The position numbers and the translations under genes were made by a program. A DNA stretch of 64,000 nucleotides from Varroa destructor (taxonomy: Eukaryota; Arthropoda; Arachnida; Mesostigmata; Varroidae): positions 43,423,119 to 43,487,118 of the forward strand of contig NW_019211457.1 in NCBI RefSeq assembly GCF_002443255.2, read 5' to 3'. Under the pieces are notes generated by a model that did not search any database, was not told the origin of the DNA, and saw only the letters and a list, made by a program, of their open reading frames with translations. Shown in pieces: positions 23,100 to 34,559 of this stretch (positions are counted from its first letter, which is position 1; every line of letters begins with the position of its first letter).

Positions 23100-24650
23100 A
23101 TTTCCTAAATCCAATCATTGCTCCATACTCTTTTCCTTTTCTTGTGCGCATTTACTGGTTTTGTGCTCCACTGTGGCAACATGAAATCCTGTAGAGCTTC
23201 GCAAGGTTCACCGCCATCTTGGTCTAATACCTTTAGCGTCACAAGTGATCGAGCGACAATTACTTTACTACCCACTCTCTTATCCATTGCATTCATTCAG
23301 CGCGTAAGGCCATGACGCCACTAGCGCATTGCTTTAAGCCTATGGGTCTCTCGTATTCTTTCCACCCATCTTTCCACCCTCTCTCCACTTTTACACATGC
23401 ACTATCTCTCGGTTACGCGCCGCTTTTTCATTTCACCCCTCGCCTCGAACGCTCTGTCTAGCAAGTGGCCAAGCTACTAATGACTGACACTACTACGCGC
23501 TAAGCTAAACCAATCCTTTTTGGTTAAGTCCCACCAGGTGGCTTATGCTCGTTGCCGTTGCCCCTTCTTCGACTAAAACCCCTCTTCACGCCACCGTCAC
23601 TTTTATTTCTGTACCTCGTGTTTAGTCTAGGTCGGTGTGTCATCCGCTTCATATTACCGCGGCCGTTTTTTCCTGCTGTGCAGTTCAATCTTATCCCGTT
23701 CTTAGCCCCGGGGCTTTTCCCCATGTCACCGGATTGCCAAGAGGCCAACCCACCATCTAGGGACTCACGCAGTGAGTGTTCTTGATTCTTGGCTCGCTCA
23801 TATTTCATCCATGGTTGCTATTAACGTTGCTATTGCTGCCGTTATTGTCAGCAACGGTTTCGGTAACAACAGCGGCGTATTTTTAGCCGCAGAGCTTAGT
23901 CCTTTTTAGTGTCTCCCCTCTGTGGCAGCAAACGCCCGTAGTAACAACGGCAGTAACACAGCCATCTCCAAGTAACTCTCTACTTCGCTACTGCGCTCCG
24001 AAGAAGCCTTGGAGGGCACCCTCCACCGGGAACGCAGGCTACCCGTTTCGAGTGGTGTCTGCGTTCCACGATGAATCTAGTGGAGCACCGCAAGCACTGG
24101 TGTTTCTGCCGCAACGCAGCTGACTTGGCTCCACAACCAGAGGCTGAAGCCGCTTCCAAGTTACAGTTTTATATCACCGAGAAGCTCTTAAGCTTACAGG
24201 GCGAAAGCAAAGGAACGCAGAACGAAGGACCCATCATGGCGAAGAGATAAGACGGCTACAGCCTAACACCTTGTATGTAGAAGTCTAAACAGCAGCAGCA
24301 TAGGTCATGTCGCGAGCAAAGGAGTCTGGGCTAAAAAAGCCGATACAAAGCAAAAAATCCCATCACAGTATGCTAGTCAAGGCGGGCAGGTACGAAACAA
24401 CCATGTACGGTAACCTGGAAAATGTAAAAGTAATACAAAGGAAACGAGAATCATTTGTGTCGTTTAGTGTCTGCGCGTGAAGGGCACTGAACGTGTGTGT
24501 ACGCTAAGAAAGAAGCAAAAGAAAAGGTAGCAAATACCACTATTTTCCGTTCAGGAAGTAAGATAAGCAGCGTAGCAGTCAAAGAGGCCGTATCCGTTTG
24601 GCTTAGTCACCACCGCTAGCCATCATAACGCCAAGGAACGGCGACAACAT
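23100..24650. other. GC-richer island with no recognisable gene
   Basis: This stretch is CpG-containing and GC-richer, with repeated AAC/CAG-type triplet patches (for example 23815-23960) and stretches of C/T on the plus strand. The longest frames are 94 aa (23524-23808, minus, Arg/Gly/Asn/Lys-rich) and 77 aa on the opposite strand in the same place, so at most one is real. The 16-base near-perfect palindrome at 24010-24025 (TGGAGGG-CA-CCCTCCA) is the only structured element I found. The composition would suit exons, a promoter or 5' UTR of a nearby gene, but nothing identifies one. Confidence 0.45.
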
Positions 24651-25560
24651 GCACTCCCACGCAATAACCCTCAGTGCCTCTATCCATAATATCTGATGAT
24701 AGCGGTAAGAACATGCTTGCCGTTGCATTCTATCCGCGTTCGTGTTCCTTTAAGCAGCGAAGCAGATTTTATCAACCACACACGGTATAAAAACACACAG
24801 TGAAATGCGTGTAACTTTTCAGTTATAATTGTATAATTGTAGAAAGACGCATCAAGTTTAAATGGGGCTGGGAATAGGCAAGTCGAGAGAGACCCAGGTG
24901 CTACGCTTCCATACAGTGGCAATGTATGTTGAGTCCACCCCAACTGTCCTGAACGGGTATCGCGTTAGCCGCAGATAGCTGCGTAGACGGATGCAAACCA
25001 GTCGGATAACGACTACTGCGTAAACGTAGCACTTTACTGGCAGTATGATGCACAGTTATAGTGGCCTAGTAATAACCGAAGATAGGGCCTCAGATGGTAG
25101 TGAAGTATATATAGGCATATGGGGATAACGTGTCGTAACTTTTAAATCATCGCTGCTACGTTGTACGCCTTCTCGCCCGTCCGATCGTTGTCGTATCACT
25201 TCAGATAAAGGAACACAAATCTTTAACGTGAAATATTTGTATACGTTGCTAACGGCGCGAACTTTGCCGATCCAGTGTATCTAATTCATAACTGTGTATT
25301 CAGCTATATTACGAAGAGACGATATATATTAGCGCATACATGTCACTTGTACATTTGTAGACTCAAGAGATAGTTCAAAATGATAAGTCGAAGTTTCGAC
25401 GTACAGTTACGTCGGAAGCATAAGCGGTTTAGTCAGTGGCTGTGCCGTATTTTCCATCAACATACGAGCGTACTGGCTTCTTGACTCGTGCTCTCTTTTT
25501 GTATATCGTCTTTTTGAGAAAGTCAAAATCTTGAACCTGCTACATCTAAATGCTCTCTGA
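24650..25560. other. Region without recognisable gene
   Basis: No feature is seen here. The one frame above 80 codons (24680-24943, minus, 87 aa) has no motif. A short perfect hairpin, GTCGAA-GT-TTCGAC, lies around 25387-25400. Confidence 0.55.
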
Positions 25561-25571
25561 TTTCTTTTCAG

Positions 25572-25754
25572 CCACCGTCCACCACGTTGTTAGTCTTCTC
25601 TGTAGGGCACGGCTCTGTTAAGGCTACCCCGCACGTTCGGAGACTAGAAAACGTAATGCACGAAACGGCCAAGCCAACCTTCAGCAGGAACGATCTTGAG
25701 CCTTCCACGATTTCATCGTTTTCAGTGACATGCTCCTTTGCAGTACCTTCTTGA
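25572..25754 (+). CDS. Candidate 3' terminal exon, unknown protein
   Basis: The site GATTTCTTTTCAG, ending at 25571, is one of the best splice acceptors in the window. It is followed in phase 0 by 60 sense codons and a TGA. The peptide contains LLVFSVGHGSVKATPHVRRL, with a Ser/Thr-rich tail and no family I can name. It sits at the edge of a GC-richer island where minus-strand frames of 132 aa (25568-25966) and 123 aa (25764-26135) also occur, so an antisense gene is the competing reading. I could not place an upstream exon. Support rests on the acceptor alone. Confidence 0.17.
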   Translation, partial: PPSTTLLVFSVGHGSVKATPHVRRLENVMHETAKPTFSRNDLEPSTISSFSVTCSFAVPS

Positions 25755-26200
25755 GTGTCAGCATCAATAAAGGCAGGAGCAATACAGAGACACGTTAACT
25801 GGTTGACTGTAGGACGCCATTGGTATAAATTTTGAATCGGCCAACCCCCATTGCAAGAGGTGAGATAATACTGTAGGCGTAAGAAGCAACATGGCTGACC
25901 AAGCCGCAGGTTCCTTTTGCGACCGCCTAGCCAGAACAGAGAACAAATGGCTCGGCGCTGGAGCACACAGACTAAGAGAGATTATAGCAAAAGCCGACCA
26001 TCTCGCCCTGTTCGCCCTAGGCATCGCCTCTCGTCTTGCGCCCTTCTTTCCTCTAAACTCTACTACACATGCTCCATTTGTCATCGTCATTTTTTCTGCA
26101 GTCGCAAAATTCTGCGATATTTCAATGTCGGCCAAAGTAGCAAAAGCACCTTAGATCCGCGGAAAGAGTCTTTCGAAGAAGATTCTTACAATCCGGCAAA
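25755..26200. other. GC-richer island with overlapping open frames on both strands
   Basis: Frames overlap on both strands: minus 25568-25966 (132 aa) and 25764-26135 (123 aa), plus 25891-26154 (87 aa) and 25917-26204 (95 aa). Four frames sharing the same bases cannot all be coding. The cause is probably a locally low stop density from higher G+C. The 123-aa minus frame has a central hydrophobic and Arg-rich part but no motif. I cannot choose among them. Confidence 0.4.
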
Positions 26201-26604
26201 ATAGGCAGGCAAAAAAGATGGACTGGTTGTTTATTATGGTCAGTAGTACAGCTGGGACCTCTCTGTCTCAGACGGCCTACTATTTCAGTGTTAATCCAGC
26301 TTAAACTCGCACCCGGCCGGACCCAAAGGAACTAATTAATGAAATGCACTGAAAGTCGACTCCGGCTAGTTTAGTTAGCCGATATATGGCGAATTGAGTA
26401 TTATAGAAGGGCTGGTATTGCTCGATGTGGTATGCGCGTAATAAGGAACTGTGTGTGTATGCCTGTTGGAAAAGCGTAGGTGTGGTTCGAATATTTCCTT
26501 ATTTGAGCCTATAACGATGTCGTGGCTACGTTTGCCGCGGATCCTCTGTCTTTTTCACTTTCTACCGAAGCAACGTTGCCTAAGTTAACTTTCCGACTGA
26601 TCTA

Positions 26605-26623
26605 GGATCCAAGATTTGGATCC
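26605..26623. repeat. Short perfect inverted repeat
   Basis: GGATCCAA and its exact complement are separated by GAT, giving an 8-bp stem with a 3-base loop. About ten stems of this size are expected by chance in the window. Confidence 0.5.
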
Positions 26624-26696
26624 GGAGATTAGGGAACGAGTTACAGTCTGGGTTCGTCCTTTTAGCACATCTGCTAAGCGGCTTCCGTTTATGCGA

Positions 26697-26723
26697 CCGC
26701 CTGCCTGCCCGCCCGCCCGCCCC
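26697..26723. repeat. GCCT/GCCC tetranucleotide tract
   Basis: About six tetranucleotide units, mixing GCCT and GCCC. It is the only GC-rich microsatellite-like tract seen in the window. The minus-strand translation gives an Ala/Gly/Arg run that should not be taken as a protein domain. Confidence 0.8.
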
Positions 26724-27305
26724 TGAATGCCCCCTCGACACACTCGTGAGCGTATGGCGGAAAAGCGGCTTCTTTTGCCAACGGTGGCATATGACGCCAA
26801 TTTGGTGGCCGTTAGATCTCTGCTTGTTGGATCTTTCCACACAGACAGGCGAACTCATATAAGAAGTAAGGAGATAAGACACAAAAAAGTCGCTGCTTCC
26901 GTTTCTTTTGTCGAAGGCTAAGCGTTTCTCTTTTATTTCTCTCTGTTTCTTTCTGCTCTGACTACATATACACGTGTGCTACATAAGTACAGTGGCAAGA
27001 GATTCATTTTGGGTTTTAATTTTTAGTCGGCCTTAGCCAAGGACAACTCCTAGAGGCTCAAACGCCTTACACCTACTGTAAGGAACACACGGGCATATAT
27101 ATCAAAGGTTCGCAGCTCCTTCATACACATAACCTAGCCTCGATGATAGAATACTGATTCTACAGTTTCTTTAACAACTTCACGTCATGTCAACACCTAT
27201 TTATTATTTTTCCCAAAAATATTTTGCGTAGAAAGCCTCGAATGTCCGTGAAGAATCAGGACGCTGAGGTATTTCAACGAAAAACATAGTATACAATACG
27301 CATAT

Positions 27306-27323
27306 ATAATAATAATAATAATA
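27306..27323. repeat. (ATA)6 microsatellite
   Basis: Six ATA units, the same trinucleotide family as at 3850 and 61908 on one strand or the other. Confidence 0.92.
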
Positions 27324-28999
27324 GGTGTAATTATTGGTTAAGAAGTAAATAATAAAAAAAAATGACAAACTGCGTGTATGTGTCTCCAATATAGGGGCAG
27401 CAAAATGTTGGCTGCTCATACGTTCGCTTCATTTGCGTGCGACCAGGCATGCCAAACACGTTGCCGTGCTAAAAGGGAATCGTGATGTACGGTGAAGAAG
27501 GATAGCCTTCTGAGAAGCGGGCTATAAAACCCTTGTTTTTGATGTTCATAGCTTAGGCGACGTTGAATAGATACACGTATATAGATATAGGTTATTCTTC
27601 AGCAGCCACGTAATATTTCTAGCCGGGCGCTGAAAAACACTAGAGAGGTGCTATAATTGTATAGTCAGGTTTTGAAGGGCTTCATTTCATAACGTTAGCT
27701 ATTAAATCGACGGTACAATGAGCAACTCGTGAAGTACCTATTACTCAGCGAAAATAATCTAGATGAATCAAATATCTACCTGAAGACTTGTTTATAAGTA
27801 CATAGCCATATAATTCAAATAATAAAATAAACGCAAATTGCGGCTTCTTCTTGCCAACAGACTTTTTTGGCACGAAATCCAATATGTTAGAAATAACGTT
27901 TCTTAAAATAGAGTCGGCCACCTTCTGAATGTCGTTTGATTTTCAACATTTTCGAAACGTACTTGAATATCAATTTAATTAAAAAAAAAGTTCGTTTCGA
28001 TTTGGAAAGTTTACGCAGTAACAACTTACAAAGAAACCTAAATTAATTCTGTATTCTGCGTAGAAAAATAAATACAACTGAGTATAAGGAATGCTATGAG
28101 GGTTTTTTCAATGCTTTTCACGCGCCCCGATGTCGTACTCATAAGATATCACTAGGAAGTTCATAGAACGCTCGCCCCTATAGATCTGCTGGTGTGCAGA
28201 CGTTGATCCATAAATTATTTTTTGATAGCAAGTGTTTTTAGGTGGGGTCCAGATGGACACATCTTCCACTAATGACCCACATTTTTTCCCGCTAAACTAA
28301 TAGGTATTCGTGAGCAAAACGCCGCTATCAGAACCACAATGAGCAAACAGTTATTCTAGAACACACAGTTTAGTAGCTAGAAACGCAGCGGAAATGGGCC
28401 ATCATTAATCGAATGTAAAAGAGAACAACCTGAAATCCACGGATTACCCCTGAAGATTACTTGTATAACCTGGGTCGAAAAGCGTCCTGTTATCGATATG
28501 ATATGGCCCTGCTTACGAGTAATTGACATTTTATACTTTATTTTCATTTGTACTACTCACAGTGAGCTGAATAACAGGCCGAGATTTTTGTGGTGAAATT
28601 AGGGTAATAAGTCTTCCTCGCGAAGCAATCTTCCCACTGTATATCGACTATGGATGAAACTCAACCAACGTTTTAGACCGCCCGCTTAGAACATGCTTGA
28701 AGTGGTCCCGCCAATTTTTAAAAAGTTCTAGGATTCATTTTAGCAATGACAATGCACCCTGACAAAACCATCAATGATGCCAACAATATATAATTAGAAA
28801 AGATTCGTCTTTTCTAAGCTGTATAAACTGTCTAATATGCTGCGGCTAAACGTGCCCTGCGAATTTAACCGAGCTTGGTCAAAAACGTCAATCGGTCATC
28901 TTTTATTCATTTCTAAGCTATAACCTGTGACCTGAATGAACGCTGTTTTAGACGTGTTCTCCTCCAAGTGTATAAAGCCTATTGCGAATTCAAAGGCTG

Positions 29000-30640
29000 C
29001 ATGAACGGCCCCCTCTTACATGTCCACGATACTTACTATATATATATGGCTGTACTAGTGTGCGTCTGTTACTAGACCACTGTCGAGCGGGCAATCCTAT
29101 ATCATTCTCGATTCGGCCGCAGTTTCGCTCCCTTCTCAAATTTGTAGCGTCAAGCAACAGCTCGCGCGCAGGAGACAGCCCCACCACTTTGTAAGACCCG
29201 TTTGCTGCTGCTTTTTCTTGCAAATAGCAATTTTCCCTTCTGCTGTCGCGGACTAGCAGATGTCCTGACAGTTGCCAGCTTTTGCTAGTTTGCCCCGAAT
29301 TTGAATGCTTCGAGATCAGCTAACTATTTGTTTACATAGTGCTGCCGGCAGACCTCGTCTGTTTGCGTTGTTACTGATACTAACTTTAACATGTCGAGCG
29401 GACAGATTGGTTCTGCTTTCGCAGCATTTCCAGCTAGTAGCTTCTGATCAAGGCCTGCACAAGCAACGGTAGGTAGCAGCAGCAACCTCCTGGAGATGGT
29501 CGCATTAGTTGTGACGGTTATCGTGTGTGGCAGAGGCACAAAAAGCGGCGTCGACCACGTATCGCAGGCCTGGCAGGCTCTGTGGAAAAGCGAACAAATG
29601 AGATGGTTACTTGGGAACGGCTAAAGGATATAAAAGTAGCTTCTGTGCAAGATTTATTAATCTTTACAGTCCTGTCCTTGCTTTTCTCCGCTTTTGGAAT
29701 TCCTTGCTAAATCCTGATACCTCTGCTACCCTTGCTACCATCCGCTTTGTCCAGAGCTGGTTTACTTGACAACGTTCAGCGGATGGAGATGGTGGCCGCG
29801 GCGACCGACGAGAGTCAGCATCAAGTTCGAGGGGGGTTAGAGTTTAGCGCGCCAAATTTTCCTCTTTTCCTGGGCCAATGCGGTAGTCGTGTTCGAGTGG
29901 TAAGGAACAATGCTTGGTTTCGCGACTACAAGCTTTGTTGGACAGCCAAGAGTTAGCGAGATGTACGGATTATTTGCAATCAGACCAGGGATGACTGCAG
30001 GGCATAAAGCTGTTTCCCTGAAGACTACTCAGTCAGTGAAGAGAGCGACCGCCTACCACAAAGACAGAAGGTAAAGAAAGTCGACGCTTGGCTATACGAA
30101 AAGGGTTCAGGATAGTAGGGGGGTTACTGAAGTTCATAGAGAGGAGAGAACTCCCTCAAGAATAGCGTAAACTGGGAAAAGGGGTCGATGCTACCGGTAG
30201 CCGGCAACAAACGCACAAAGGAACGGTAGAAAGGAGTCATCAGTGGCGTTAAGGCAGCCGTGGAAATGATCACAGACATCATCGGCGCTGTTAGTGCAGT
30301 CGTTGCCTTCTCTTGTGGTCCAATATAAGGTATAGTCTAGGAGATTTTGGCCGACTAACCCACTGCTTTTGGCGATGGTTGACTGACTGACTGGTAGTGG
30401 CCAGTGGAAAGAACAAGAAGTACTATGTATTACCGAGTACTGCAAGAAAAAAGCCCTTGTGCTGGCCTTAGCCTTAGTTTTACCCCCAAAGTGGCTGGGC
30501 TAGTAGGTAGTGTCTAGCCACCACTGTAAAATTACCGAGGGGCACAAATGTCCTGCTGCTACGTTGGTTACCACTCGTTTCAAAGAAGGCTCAACTATTC
30601 CCCACTCCTCCTTAAAAGACATCTTCTGGCTTTTCTTTTC
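29000..30640. other. GC-richer island with no recognisable gene
   Basis: Higher G+C and frequent CpG, strongest at 29480-29950. Frames of 60 to 84 codons occur on both strands: 28990-29223 minus, 29732-29956 plus and 30191-30445 minus. The last contains a Ser-Ala-Asp-Asp, but nothing around it matches a reverse-transcriptase core. A textbook TATAAAAG lies at 29629-29636 with an ACAGTCC initiator-like word about 40 bases on; such words are common by chance. The island could be a promoter-proximal or exonic part of a gene I cannot resolve. Confidence 0.4.
29036..29047. repeat. Short (TA)6 tract
   Basis: Six TA units inside the GC-richer island. Confidence 0.8.
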
Positions 30641-30643
30641 TAG

Positions 30644-30709
30644 GCAAAAAATGGCGACAATGCGTCCACAGCTCAACAAGAAGAGAGTAACAATCGCTTC
30701 CTTTTTTCG
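30644..30709 (+). CDS. Candidate 22-codon internal exon
   Basis: A strong pyrimidine tract, CTTTTCTTTTCTAG, ends at 30643. It is followed in phase 0 by 22 codons that end at a TCG|GTAATT donor. The peptide, containing KNGDNASTAQQEESNN, is polar like a disordered linker. A competing frame over the same bases starts at 30510 and gives a basic 67-aa peptide. Such a short segment is open by chance about a quarter of the time, so the acceptor is the only real support. Confidence 0.12.
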
Positions 30710-31008
30710 GTAATTTTAGTCACAGTCTAACAGGCAGAAGTATATAAGGCAACAAACACAAAATTATACGAGCCATAATCAAAAACGCACATATCGAAAC
30801 AACTTTTCGATCTGACTGAGATATAAAAAGCTGTCAAACCGAATTGGACTTTGTTAAGAAGTTGCACCTGGACGCTACTAAATACAGGGATCGACTGGCT
30901 TTCGACGTTTGACATAAGTGATACTAAAATCTAGCAACTTCTAAATCACCAAGATGTTTTTATATACTTGAGTATAAACCCAGAGTTTCCTGAAACGCGT
31001 CATTCTTC

Positions 31009-31056
31009 GTTACATATATGTATTAGAACACGGAGAGAAGTGCACATATATGTAAC
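31009..31056. repeat. 13-bp perfect inverted repeat with 22-base loop
   Basis: The left arm GTTACATATATGT (31009-31021) is exactly complementary to the right arm ACATATATGTAAC (31044-31056). The arms are partly self-palindromic (ACATATATGT). It could be a cruciform, a dyad binding site or the ends of a very small internally deleted element. No target duplication is visible, and the TT/AA pairing just outside breaks off after one mismatch. Confidence 0.75.
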
Positions 31057-31584
31057 AAAAGTGAACATAACTTTGTTCATTCACCTCTGCTCATAGTAGT
31101 AAAAAAAATTCACAAATGTAGGTCAACGAACGATAGAGGAATGGTTTTAAACCTTTACGTCATGTAGGCGTCTTGTTAAGTTTATAAACCTAATTTGAAA
31201 AAGTTGCCACATGTTCTAAGGATGACAACAAGGAAGGCAACAAGCGGCATAATACCTATCACAACTTCTTTGCATGTGAAATACACACATATATCGTCAG
31301 ACTCGTAGAAACCTGGTTTCCTGCAGAGTTTTTTGTAGAATCCGTGCACGGCAAAACGCGTGACACCATGTCTAGCTGGCCGGTTCGTTCCATTCTACTC
31401 GTGGTTCCTCATCGCACGCAAAGCCAAAGAATCCCCATCAATCTCAACGAATTTTTGCTCTCAGATTCTAAAGCTTGTCTTGAAGGCTTCCCTTGCTGGG
31501 AATTTAAAGCGACGTTGTACGTCTGCTGACAGCGGTGGCAAGTCGGTCAAAAGATATGCGAGACGACTGTGTATAGACCCGGGC

Positions 31585-31596
31585 TTTTTTTTTTTT
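31585..31596. repeat. Poly-T tract (12)
   Basis: Twelve consecutive T after GGGC. No retroposon body was recognised beside it. Confidence 0.85.
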
Positions 31597-34059
31597 GGAA
31601 AAGAATGCTCTATTTCGACATAATTGCTTAAGGATCTCTACCGTAAGACACTGCTACTGTGAGGTCAAATAAGTTAGGAGCGATTGTCAGAGATAAATGA
31701 CGAGGTGATCTGATCGCTCATGTGGCCAACGATGCTTTTCTGCATATGTTGGTGACGTGCGCAGTAAAACTTCTGCCGTTCGCGGGAAGGAGTAACCCCA
31801 AATACAGAAACCGGTTTACATAGGCAAAAAGCAACCTGGGGTGGTACAAGGCGTAAGTAGCTGCAGTCCTACGTCCCTTTTAAATTTTATCGTATCCATC
31901 TTTACGAGCAGTACCAAATCTGTAACTGCCGCATGAAGGCGGGCTAGAGTTTGCTGCATTCGGAGCTCCTTCGATCCGTGTATCACTGAATCGTCTACAT
32001 ACCTGATATGCTTCGACCGATTTCCTCGGCTCTCTTATTTGATCAGTAAGGCCCCTTAGTATAACAAAGAATCCTAGGTTGTCCCCATGAGCCAGGCCAG
32101 TATATATATGTATATACAAAGCTTTTTTTGTCTCCCACTTCACGTAGCAAAGGGTCTCACCCCAGCTCTTTGAAGAACCAGAGTTATAGTCTTTGTGTTA
32201 CTGTAATGAACTAAGTTGAAAACTGGAAAACACACGTGGATAAAGCTTACTACTGAACCTTATATACTTGAAAGGTTTCGTTGTCTTTCGTAACGCTATA
32301 GTCTAGTTAAAAATATAGGCAGTGTAGGTAGAATGTTGCAGCGGAATACGTTTTTGTTTTGTATACCAAGACAAGTTGTAAACATAGCGTGCTTTTCGGA
32401 AGTAATTTCTGCTTCAACCTTAACCCTGACCTCTAAAGCTGTAATTCAGAGACCTTAGGCGTACTTTTGGAACTGGCAGTAGTGCTATATATATATAGGA
32501 CAATGCGGAGGCAGGGGTCCGTCGTCGGAAGCAGCGCATGATGCGGAAACTAACATGAAAATTACTAATAGGTTATAGAGATCTACAAGCCAGCTTTAGT
32601 AGAAATTTCTGCGTGGCAGGCAACGAGTGTATGCATAACGAGTCAGTGGACGCCTGGAAGCGGATTTTTTGCGTCTGCTGTTTATTCCTGCGCGCGGAAA
32701 GGGTTCTAGCAGATTTATGAGCTTCTTTCATCATAATTCGAGTATTACGGAATCGCGTCTGTCTAGATTAGTTTGCCTACAAAGGCGTGTGATGCTGCGT
32801 AGTATAGATAGGATTTGTAGTAAATTATGATATAACGAATTATACGAGTTTTGGTTAAATAAACAAATGTAAGGAGGACTGCAAACGAACTAGTTAGCCT
32901 GGCCATAATTATTTTGGAATAGATCACACATATATGTCTTTAAATAAGGCATTTCACCAAGCTGTCTATCTTTCGAAACTGAGACCCGACGCAAGTTTGC
33001 ATCATCTTGTCATAACGGTGTACCCTCGAAGCCGCTTCTACGTTTTCAATATGTTTTTTGTACTCAAGTACAATCGGTCATCGTGCTATGTAGACTCGAT
33101 ACCTATTATGCAATGTGATTTTTACTGCACGGAAACATAAAGATCTTATCACATGCCGCACGTCGTAGATAATTTTCAAACGGGGCAGTGTAATCTGGGT
33201 CGTTAATGCCCATCGCATTGCCATAGTAACTGCAAGCATGCGATCATCGTTGTTTAAAATTTTAGCGTTGCCGATTGGTTACTACAGAATATGATTGCTG
33301 TGCCGTTTCATGAATCTTTTGAAAAACAAGGTACACTTCCGACCGGCTACACCTTTCACTGGAGATAAGTCGTTAGTCCTATATTAAGGTGCTGATTTCG
33401 AGAACCTGCCTACGCAGAATAAACAGTGAAAGGCGTAAAAAAGTAGAAGAAAAGGGCTTTCCAAATAGCAGCCATGGATGAATAGTTACAATTTCGTATG
33501 TGCGTACGTGAAAAGTAATTAACTCCCAATCTTCGGCTGACCTAATGGCAAAATTCAGGGTTCCAGGAGAGCGTGTTCATTGAAACTATCATGCCAAATA
33601 ATTATTTACGCTATACTGATTTCAAGCCGATGCGTCCCCGGAAATGGCAGATTTTTATAAAATTTATTTCAATCCTGAGACACAAAAGTATCAAAACGTA
33701 CACATGCTACTCAAGCTAAGTTTAACCTTTGCACGTCCGGGTGCCGCATGCTTAAGAAGAGTCACTATATTTTCGAGTATTTATCTGGATGTTTAGGTGC
33801 AGAAGATCCCGTAATTTTTCCCTCAGAGTGAAAGCTACTCAACGTGTTATAGTTATGTATTGAGTAGACTGATTAGCGGGAACTACTTCGCATTCTACGT
33901 GTACTCAGATACCGTGAGAGCTGTTCATCTTCAGATGTATATGTATAGACGGAAATTGCCATTGTAGTTAATGTCAGGTGACAAAAATATCAATCGCTAG
34001 GCATGGCCTCTATTCTAAATTGTATGGTCGACATAAACATTAAACACCTTGAATAGTGC

Positions 34060-34070
34060 TTTTTTTTTTT
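34060..34070. repeat. Poly-T tract (11)
   Basis: Eleven consecutive T followed by ATATAAAA. Confidence 0.85.
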
Positions 34071-34559
34071 ATATAAAATTGGGCGAGCAAGGAAAACATA
34101 TATTAGGACTAGGGTGAGAATTGGCCTTGGTTTAAACTTATCTTAATATATTCATATAGTTTACAGTGCAAAATAATTTCTTCAAGGTAAACTGTTTGCC
34201 ATCAAGCTTAATTAACATGTTAACCTTTGCGGTTATGGGGTTCACTCCACAACGGCTAAGACCAGTCGCTTTTTGCCTATATCATCCTTTATCCTTTTCA
34301 CCTCAAATGTCAACTTCAGATATGAGAACTTAGATTGTCGTGAGCTTTTGATTCATACTAGGAAAGAGGCACTTTAAATAAGATTTAGTTTTAAGAATAT
34401 GCCATTCGGTTTAACAGGAAAACCTTGTCGAATATAGCTCACCAGACGCTTTCACTCTCCTATAGACATTTATGAAAATTCGATCACACAAAAGCCCAAG
34501 GAAGTAGAAGCCGCCAACGAATCTCATTGCTGGGCAGCCAGATGCCGGACGTCACCAAC

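Larger units (their letters stand above)
21300..23100. other. Region without recognisable gene, one small open frame
   Basis: This stretch is mostly AT-rich. Apart from an (AT)n tract and the 76-codon frame at 22556 listed separately, I see nothing. The 88-codon frame at 21486-21752 lies in a locally GC-richer patch (21530-21650) but shows no motif. Confidence 0.55.
26200..29000. other. Region without recognisable gene
   Basis: Chance-length frames only, the longest 100 aa at 26580-26882 (minus). The stretch contains a GCCC/GCCT tetranucleotide tract, a short BamHI-site palindrome and an (ATA)6 tract, listed separately. The part after 27500 is AT-rich and featureless. Confidence 0.55.

Noticed and set aside
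29629..29674. TATAAAAG with an initiator-like ACAGTCC, a possible core promoter.
   Set aside because: The spacing is about 40 bases rather than about 30, no gene follows, and TATA-like words are frequent in AT-rich DNA.
30191..30445. SADDV in an 84-codon minus frame, resembling the reverse-transcriptase (Y/F)xDD motif.
   Set aside because: The aromatic residue is missing and none of the flanking RT blocks is present.
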